From positions 1-26,993 of the IMG/VR virus record IMGVR_UViG_3300007520_000064: a stretch of DNA of 26,993 bases. One strand, 5' to 3'. This stretch comes from a virus. The position numbers and the translations under genes were made by a program. Positions 22,750 through 26,993 of the stretch are shown here, piece by piece (position 1 is the first letter of the stretch; every line of letters starts with the position of its first letter). The notes beneath the pieces are model-generated. The model did not search any database and was not told the DNA's origin. It saw nothing but the letters and a program-made list of their open reading frames with translations.

Positions 22750-23922
22750 ATGACACCATTACAACAAACCCTAGTATCTGAACTTACTGCACGATTCAAT
22801 GACACTACTGACTTTAAATTGTCAATGTTACTGACTGTCGCAAAATCGATTGATATACCAGCTGGTGAAGTGTACCGACTTGTTAAAGATGCACCAAAAA
22901 AATCTCGTGGTATATATAATTTGCAGGCAGTACTTCTGCCATTCCCAGAACAACAACATAATGCACAAGTGACAACTTCTGATATGCAACCACCTAAAAA
23001 ATTACAATCAATCTTAAATGATTCAGTGTTTGTACCGCCAACAGATTTATACTTTGTTTCATGGGGCAACTATAAAACTATTGAAACTATTATAGGTTGT
23101 AATTTCTTTTATCCTACATACATCACTGGTATGTCTGGTAATGGTAAGACTGTAATGGTTGAACAGGCATGCGCTAAATTAAAACGTTCTTACATTCGTG
23201 TACAAATTACGCCAGAGACTGATGAAGACGATCTTATTGGCGGCTTCCGTTTGATTGATAGTGAGACCGTATTTAATAAAGGTCCTGTTATTAAAGCAAT
23301 GGAGACTGGTGCTATATTATTGATTGATGAGATTGACCGTGGCTCAAGCAAAATTATGTGTCTGCAAGGGGTGCTTGAAGGTAAACCAGTATTAATCAAA
23401 AAGACTGGTGAAATAGTTAGTCCTTCTGCAGGCTTCAACATTATTGCTACGGCTAACACAAAAGGTAAAGGCTCAGAAGATGGTCGATTCGTTACTGCTA
23501 ATATTATTGACGAAGCTTTCCTTGAGCGGTTTGTGGTTACGATTGAGCAACCATACCCTACAATGGCCATCGAAAAGAAAATCATTTTAAATCATATGAA
23601 GAAGTTTGATTGTCTTGATGAAACATTTGCAACTCTGTTAGCAACATGGTCTGACACAATTCGTAAAACATTTGAAGATGGTGGTCTTGATGAGCTAATT
23701 TCTACTCGCCGTATTTGCCATATTATCCAGACGTTTTCTATCTTTAAGAATCGTTCAAAGGCAATTGAACTTTGTGTCAATCGGTTTGATACTGATACAC
23801 GTGAAGCCTTTATTGATCTTTATTCAAAGGTTGATGCATCGGTTGTTACACCAGATGAAAATATAAAATCTGATACTGAAGCAAGCCAAGTTATTCTTGA
23901 CGAAATATTAGGATCAGCATAA
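22750..23922 (+). CDS. cobS: CobS-like AAA+ ATPase (MoxR/dynein-like class)
   Basis: 390 residues. The N-terminal roughly 100 residues form a helical adaptor (ELTARFNDTTDFKLSMLLTVAKSIDIPAGEVYRLVK), followed by the AAA+ core: TGMSGNGKTVMVEQACAKL (Walker A, about 128-135), PETDEDDLIGGFRL (MoxR/CobS insert), ILLIDEIDRGSSKIM (Walker B, about 190-197), FNIIATANTKGKGSEDGRF (sensor 1) and EAFLERFVVTIEQPYP with the arginine finger. This is the phage-type CobS conserved in marine T4-like phages. Together with the CobT-like protein upstream it should form a ring ATPase/VWA machine; the client is unknown. Its TAA overlaps the next ATG by one base. Confidence 0.9.
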   Translation: MTPLQQTLVSELTARFNDTTDFKLSMLLTVAKSIDIPAGEVYRLVKDAPKKSRGIYNLQAVLLPFPEQQHNAQVTTSDMQPPKKLQSILNDSVFVPPTDLYFVSWGNYKTIETIIGCNFFYPTYITGMSGNGKTVMVEQACAKLKRSYIRVQITPETDEDDLIGGFRLIDSETVFNKGPVIKAMETGAILLIDEIDRGSSKIMCLQGVLEGKPVLIKKTGEIVSPSAGFNIIATANTKGKGSEDGRFVTANIIDEAFLERFVVTIEQPYPTMAIEKKIILNHMKKFDCLDETFATLLATWSDTIRKTFEDGGLDELISTRRICHIIQTFSIFKNRSKAIELCVNRFDTDTREAFIDLYSKVDASVVTPDENIKSDTEASQVILDEILGSA

Positions 23923-24215
23923 TGACCGTAGGGATTAAACATGACCAAGATAAACTAGATTATTCATTAGTCCCGTTTGGTGCTCTTGATGAAGTGGTTA
24001 AGGTACTGACCTATGGCGCAAAAAAGTATGATCGTCATAACTGGCAATATGTTGATGAGACACGTTACCAAGCTGCATTGATGCGTCACTTTTCAAGTTA
24101 TATGCAAGGTGAACGACATGACCCAGAGACTGGTATAGACCATTTAGCTCACATGGCGTGTTCTGTGTTATTTTTATTACAAAAAGATTTACAAAATCCT
24201 AAAACTGTGTTATAA
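23922..24215 (+). CDS. Putative dATP/dGTP diphosphohydrolase N-terminal-type protein (DUF5664-like)
   Basis: 97 residues. The sequence KHDQDKLDYSLVPFGALDEVVKVLTYGAKKYDRHNWQYV, then RYQAALMRHFSSYMQGERHDPETGIDHLAHMACSVLFLL, has the K.D.gKl...L.P...l..v..vl..GA.KY...NW pattern and the H...GE..D.EtG..Hl.H..c...FL pattern of the phage family annotated as dATP/dGTP diphosphohydrolase, N-terminal. MazG-like enzymes of this kind hydrolyse (d)NTPs and may adjust the nucleotide pool during infection. It is compact and apparently complete. Its start overlaps the cobS stop, and its stop codon lies inside the -10 box of the clamp promoter. Confidence 0.8.
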   Translation: MTVGIKHDQDKLDYSLVPFGALDEVVKVLTYGAKKYDRHNWQYVDETRYQAALMRHFSSYMQGERHDPETGIDHLAHMACSVLFLLQKDLQNPKTVL

Positions 24216-24216
24216 T
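24188..24216 (+). promoter_or_regulatory. Promoter for the sliding clamp gene
   Basis: TTTACA (24188-24193), 17 bases, TATAAT (24211-24216). The spacer ends AAAACTGTGT, nearly the same as in the 25651 promoter. It is embedded in the last codons of the upstream gene, whose TAA (24213-24215) is part of the -10 box. Confidence 0.85.
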
Positions 24217-24240
24217 ATTATTTTAAACGGAAACTTACTT

Positions 24241-24930
24241 ATGAAACTTAGCGAAGATACAATCAAAATTCTTAAAAACTTTAGTGCAATCAATGCTAGC
24301 ATTATCTTTAAAGAAGGTAATACAATCAAATCACTGTCAGAAAGCAAAAACATTATGGCCTCGGCCAAAGTGTCTGAATCATTTCCCACAGAATTTGGCG
24401 TATATGATCTGAATAAATTCCTTAGTGTCGTAGGTATGTTTTCTGCTCCTGAGTTACGCTTCTCTGATGATATGACATCAGTATCAATTGTCGATTCACA
24501 TCGGTCAGTAAAGTACTTCTTTTCTGATACAAATATTTTAAGTAGTGCATATCCGTCACGTGATATTGTTATGCCTACTGTTGACTTAGAATTTGTTCTT
24601 ACTGAAGAAGATCTTCTCTCGTTACGCAAGGCAGCAGGTCCTCTTGATGTATCTGACATTGTTATTACAAATGGCAAAGACAAAAAGATTATTGTCAAAG
24701 CAACAGATACTAAAGATGCAACATCAAACTCATTTGAACTAGAAATTGATAACGTTAATATTAAACCAGATGAAGTCTTTTCATTCATCTTTAATATCAA
24801 TAACCTTAAAGTAATTCATGATTCATATACAGTATCAATCTCAAATAAATTAATTTCACGCTTTACTAATTCTGCAGGCGATGTAACCTACTACATTGCT
24901 TTGGAGAAAAACTCAACCGTAGGTCAATAA
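24241..24930 (+). CDS. 45: DNA polymerase sliding clamp gp45
   Basis: 229 residues. Trimeric clamp that tethers the phage polymerase and also serves as the mobile activator of late transcription through gp55. The opening MKLSEDTIKILKNFSAINASIIFKEG matches T4 MKLSKDTTALLKNFATINSGIMLKSG; FGVYDLNKFLSVVGMF matches VAIYDLNGFLGILSLV; and the end VTYYIALEKNSTVGQ matches ANYVVALEADS. Full length (T4 228 aa). AAACGGAAA upstream is a modest ribosome site. The operon continues with three small genes. Confidence 0.96.
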   Translation: MKLSEDTIKILKNFSAINASIIFKEGNTIKSLSESKNIMASAKVSESFPTEFGVYDLNKFLSVVGMFSAPELRFSDDMTSVSIVDSHRSVKYFFSDTNILSSAYPSRDIVMPTVDLEFVLTEEDLLSLRKAAGPLDVSDIVITNGKDKKIIVKATDTKDATSNSFELEIDNVNIKPDEVFSFIFNINNLKVIHDSYTVSISNKLISRFTNSAGDVTYYIALEKNSTVGQ

Positions 24931-24939
24931 GGAGATATT

Positions 24940-25176
24940 ATGTCAACAGAAACAACCCCACAAGTACAACTTAGTATTAATGATATTCAGGCTACTGTTC
25001 AGGTTATCGATGTCGTAACAAAACGTGGTGCATTTGAAGGATCAGAGCTAGAAGCAGTAGGCGGTCTTCGTAACCGATTTGCTACATTCTTAAATGCTAA
25101 TGCTCCAAAAGAGCAAGAATCACTACCAGAATCAACAACTGATTCTGCTCAACTTTTAAATGAATCAGGAGAGTAA
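24940..25176 (+). CDS. Small conserved phage protein between the clamp and dsbA genes
   Basis: 78 residues: STETTPQVQLSINDIQATVQVIDVVTKRGAFEGSELEAVGGLRNRFATFLNAN, then an acidic disordered tail (PKEQESLPESTTDSAQLLNESGE). The central helix pair has the look of a small conserved family seen beside clamp genes in marine T4-like phages. Strong AAGGAG ribosome site, identical over 17 bases with the gene 18/19 junction. Function unknown; cotranslation with gp45 suggests a replication or late-transcription accessory role. Confidence 0.7.
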   Translation: MSTETTPQVQLSINDIQATVQVIDVVTKRGAFEGSELEAVGGLRNRFATFLNANAPKEQESLPESTTDSAQLLNESGE

Positions 25177-25179
25177 ACA

Positions 25180-25443
25180 ATGTCTATTAATGTCGTGATC
25201 CCTACGTCACCAGATGACCGCGCAAAAGTACAAGCTTCTATGCGTGAAATCTCTGGTGCAATGAGCAGAATTGAATCAGAACGCGAATACATTAAAGAGT
25301 CATTAGCAATGCTAGAGGAAACATTTGAACTTCCTAAAAAGTATATGCGTAAGGTTGCAACAGTATACCATAAGCAAAACTTAAATGAAGTTAAGAATGA
25401 ATTCTCTGATGTAGAAGATATTTACACTGCAATAATTTCCTAA
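25180..25443 (+). CDS. dsbA: Double-stranded-DNA-binding protein DsbA
   Basis: 87 residues. The C-terminal half, LPKKYMRKVATVYHKQNLNEVKNEFSDVEDIYTAIIS, aligns with T4 DsbA DGKMFNRLLALYHKDNRDVFEAETEEVVELYDAVFS, and the N-terminal half is likewise a pair of charged helices (REISGAMSRIESEREYIKESLAMLEETFE). In T4 the protein binds near late promoters and helps late transcription. It lies next to the clamp gene, which with gp55 completes the late-transcription set in this window. GGAG ribosome site 8 bases before the ATG. Confidence 0.85.
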   Translation: MSINVVIPTSPDDRAKVQASMREISGAMSRIESEREYIKESLAMLEETFELPKKYMRKVATVYHKQNLNEVKNEFSDVEDIYTAIIS

Positions 25444-25452
25444 GGAATAAGC

Positions 25453-25650
25453 ATGATAGCCGTTATTAAAAACATTTTAATATTATCGCTATTTGTATTA
25501 TCCGTTATTTTTGTGCCGATGTTAACAATCATGTCGCTTAATACAATTTTTGCTTTGACAATTGAAATAACTTTCTGGACATGGTTAGCAATGGTATGGC
25601 TTCAGATAGTCACCTTTGGCGGAGTCATAGCAAATCAAAAGGGTAAATGA
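25453..25650 (+). CDS. Small membrane protein with two transmembrane segments
   Basis: 65 residues. Two hydrophobic stretches: IAVIKNILILSLFVLSVIFV (about residues 2-21), which may extend further, and TFWTWLAMVWLQIVTFGGVI (about 40-59), followed by a Lys-rich end (NQKGK). A charge pattern with Lys near the start and at the end is visible. Function unknown. Its ribosome site is TAAGGAA. It ends exactly where the gene 44 promoter begins. Small inner-membrane proteins of this sort are common among early phage genes; no family can be named. Confidence 0.7.
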   Translation: MIAVIKNILILSLFVLSVIFVPMLTIMSLNTIFALTIEITFWTWLAMVWLQIVTFGGVIANQKGK

Positions 25651-25679
25651 TTTACAAGTATATGAAACTGTGTTATAAT
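25651..25679 (+). promoter_or_regulatory. Promoter for gene 44
   Basis: TTTACA (25651-25656), 17 bases, TATAAT (25674-25679). The spacer ends GAAACTGTGT, the shared element of this promoter group. GGAG precedes the ATG at 25699. Confidence 0.85.
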
Positions 25680-25698
25680 ATATTATGGAGAGTATTAA

Positions 25699-26637
25699 AT
25701 GAGAAATGAATTCCTTTGGGTCGAACGTTATAGGCCTCAACGTATTGCTGATTGTATTTTACCAAAGTCAATCAAAGATACATTTTCTGAAATCTTAAAG
25801 ACTGGTGAACTGCCAAACATGCTGTTTTCTGGTACTGCTGGCGTAGGGAAAACTACAGTTGCCCGAGCGCTATGTAATGAACTTGGTCTAGATTATATTC
25901 TTATCAACGGCTCAGAAGAAGGTAATATTGATACTCTCCGTGGTAAAATTAAACAGTTTGCTTCTACTATATCGTTATCTGGTGGCTATAAAGTTATCAT
26001 TCTTGACGAGGCCGACTATACAAACCCTAACTCAACACAACCAGCGCTTCGTGGTTTTATTGAAGAATTCTCTCAGAACTGCAGATTTATTCTGACTTGT
26101 AACTTTAAGAATCGAATCATTACACCACTCCATTCACGATGTTCTGTATATGAGTTTGGTATACCTAATGCAGAAAAACCAAAAATGGCATCTGAGTTTT
26201 TCAAACGGTTAGGTACAATTCTTACTCAAGAAAATGTAATCTTTGAGCCACAAGCTCTAGCTAAATTGATTGAAAAGCATTTTCCAGACTGGCGCCGTAT
26301 ATTAAATGAATGCCAGCGTTATGCAATATCTGGTAAGATCGATTCTGGTGTACTTGTCAATATGTCAGAAGATAATGTCAAGGTATTAATGAAGTCTCTG
26401 AAAGATAAAGACTTTAAAGTTATGCGACGCTGGGTTGTCGAAAACATTGATGTCGAACCACAAGCAATCTTTCGTAAAGTATATGACGTAATGCTAGACT
26501 ATGTTCAGCCTCAGTCTGTACCACAAATTGTATTGATCTTGGCAGACTATCAGTTTAAAAACGCATTTGTGGCTGATCATGAGTTAAATGTTGTGGCATG
26601 TATGACAGAGCTAATGGCTTCAATTGAATGGAAATGA
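25699..26637 (+). CDS. 44: Clamp loader ATPase subunit gp44
   Basis: 312 residues. AAA+ subunit (RFC-small-subunit-like) that opens gp45 and places it on primer junctions. Motifs: opening FLWVERYRPQRIADCILP, Walker A FSGTAGVGKTTVARAL (about residues 43-54), Walker B YKVIILDEADY (about 97-106), sensor 1 FILTCNFKNRI, arginine finger LHSRCSVYEFGIP (about 146), sensor 2 region FPDWRRILNECQRYA. Length matches T4 gp44 (319 aa). In T4 gene 62 follows 44; here a nuclease gene does, so 62 must lie elsewhere or further right. Confidence 0.96.
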   Translation: MRNEFLWVERYRPQRIADCILPKSIKDTFSEILKTGELPNMLFSGTAGVGKTTVARALCNELGLDYILINGSEEGNIDTLRGKIKQFASTISLSGGYKVIILDEADYTNPNSTQPALRGFIEEFSQNCRFILTCNFKNRIITPLHSRCSVYEFGIPNAEKPKMASEFFKRLGTILTQENVIFEPQALAKLIEKHFPDWRRILNECQRYAISGKIDSGVLVNMSEDNVKVLMKSLKDKDFKVMRRWVVENIDVEPQAIFRKVYDVMLDYVQPQSVPQIVLILADYQFKNAFVADHELNVVACMTELMASIEWK

Positions 26638-26638
26638 T

Positions 26639-26993
26639 ATGACTAATAATTGTTTGATTTATGATTTTGAAACTCTAGGCAAGACTCCAGCTAATTCTGT
26701 TGTAGTATGTCTAGCATTGTTGCCCTTTAGCGAATCTCGTTATACTACAGATCCATATACATATAACGAGCTTTTAAAATCTGCCAAACTGATTAAATTT
26801 AATGTAGCAGAGCAAGTCAATAAGTATGGCCGCCTTATTGATAAAGATACTCTTAAGTGGTGGTCAGAACAAAGTAAAGAAGCACAGCAGTTATTAAAAC
26901 CATCTGACCAAGATATTCCACTAGAAGAACTACATGATATTTTGTTATCATTTGGCAAACCAAAAAAGATCTATACCAAAACTACCTATTCAA
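26639..26993 (+). CDS. dexA: DnaQ/DEDD-type 3'-5' exonuclease, DexA-like (3' end outside window)
   Basis: 118 complete codons are visible, running off the right edge. The opening CLIYDFETLGKTPANSVVVCLALLPF is the ExoI motif (D-x-E) of DEDD exonucleases, and the TLKWWSEQSKEAQQLL segment followed by a gap and DIPLEELHDILLSF is typical of the T4 DexA family. DexA degrades single-stranded DNA, and phage relatives help break down host DNA. The ATG is one base after the gene 44 stop (TGATATG). The remaining catalytic motifs lie outside the window, so activity cannot be judged. Confidence 0.8.
   Translation, partial: MTNNCLIYDFETLGKTPANSVVVCLALLPFSESRYTTDPYTYNELLKSAKLIKFNVAEQVNKYGRLIDKDTLKWWSEQSKEAQQLLKPSDQDIPLEELHDILLSFGKPKKIYTKTTYS

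Noticed and set aside
20557-23922. Firm assignment of the CobS/CobT-like pair to vitamin B12 synthesis
   Set aside because: No CobN or other pathway gene is present and MoxR-VWA pairs have wider roles, so only the family likeness is claimed.
24210-24800. Long reverse-strand ORF (196 codons) opposite gene 45
   Set aside because: It is fully antisense to the well-conserved clamp gene, has no ribosome site or family resemblance, and follows from codon bias. The same applies to other reverse ORFs such as 4453-4791, 21093-21452 and 23190-23585.
1-26993. CRISPR arrays, tRNA genes, insertion sequences or attachment sites
   Set aside because: No regular spaced repeats, cloverleaf-like sequences, transposase genes or terminal inverted repeats were seen in the reading.

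Overview
The window is a contiguous piece of a T4-like (T-even superfamily) myovirus genome. It is AT-rich and every gene is on the + strand. The gene order (15-16-17-18-19-20-67/68 region-21-22-23, a gp19-fold gene, uvsY, uvsW, 55, 47, 46, 45, dsbA, 44, dexA) is the order typical of marine T4-like phages of cyanobacteria and pelagic proteobacteria. The cobS-like ATPase also fits that group. No photosynthesis gene or tRNA is seen, so the host cannot be named from this window.

Layout. (1) Bases 2-11343 are the virion assembly block: sheath stabiliser gp15 (5' end cut off by the window), small and large terminase, tail sheath, tail tube, portal, three small prohead-core/unknown genes, prohead protease, scaffold and major capsid protein. 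Exact T4-type late promoter octamers (TATAAATA) precede gene 18, gene 20, the gene-67-like gene and the gp19-fold gene at 12978. A UUCG-loop terminator closes the block after gene 23. (2) Bases 11459-12952 hold a free-standing Vsr-like (PD-(D/E)XK) homing endonuclease with its own sigma70-like promoter. (3) Bases 12978-16277 hold a gp19-fold tail protein, a Dps-like ferritin, UvsY, the UvsW helicase and a small conserved gene. (4) A 253-base non-coding stretch with a diverged direct repeat leads into gp55 (late sigma), gp47 and gp46. (5) Bases 20507-26993 hold a CobT-like metallopeptidase/VWA protein, a CobS-like AAA+ ATPase, a putative dATP/dGTP pyrophosphohydrolase, the sliding clamp, DsbA, a small membrane protein, the clamp loader and the start of a DexA-like exonuclease. 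These are served by several -35/17/-10 promoters, three of which share extra sequence in the spacer.

The most striking feature is a pair of endonuclease-free inteins. Gene 17 carries a continuous 134-residue mini-intein. Gene 46 is broken in two inside its Walker A loop (GENGAGK|S). The first ORF ends in a 26-residue intein N-fragment starting with Cys. The second, 120 bases downstream, starts with a 124-residue intein C-fragment ending HN|S. This looks like an atypically split intein that must trans-splice to rebuild an essential recombination ATPase. A Vsr-like homing endonuclease of the kind associated with fractured, split-intein phage genes lies between the two intein genes, which suggests (but does not prove) homing in trans.

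How the genes work together: gp55, gp45 and DsbA are expected to switch on the late promoters that drive the structural block. gp46/47, UvsY and UvsW form the recombination-dependent replication set. gp44 and gp45 are the clamp loader and clamp. gp16/17 package DNA through portal gp20 into heads built from gp21-23.
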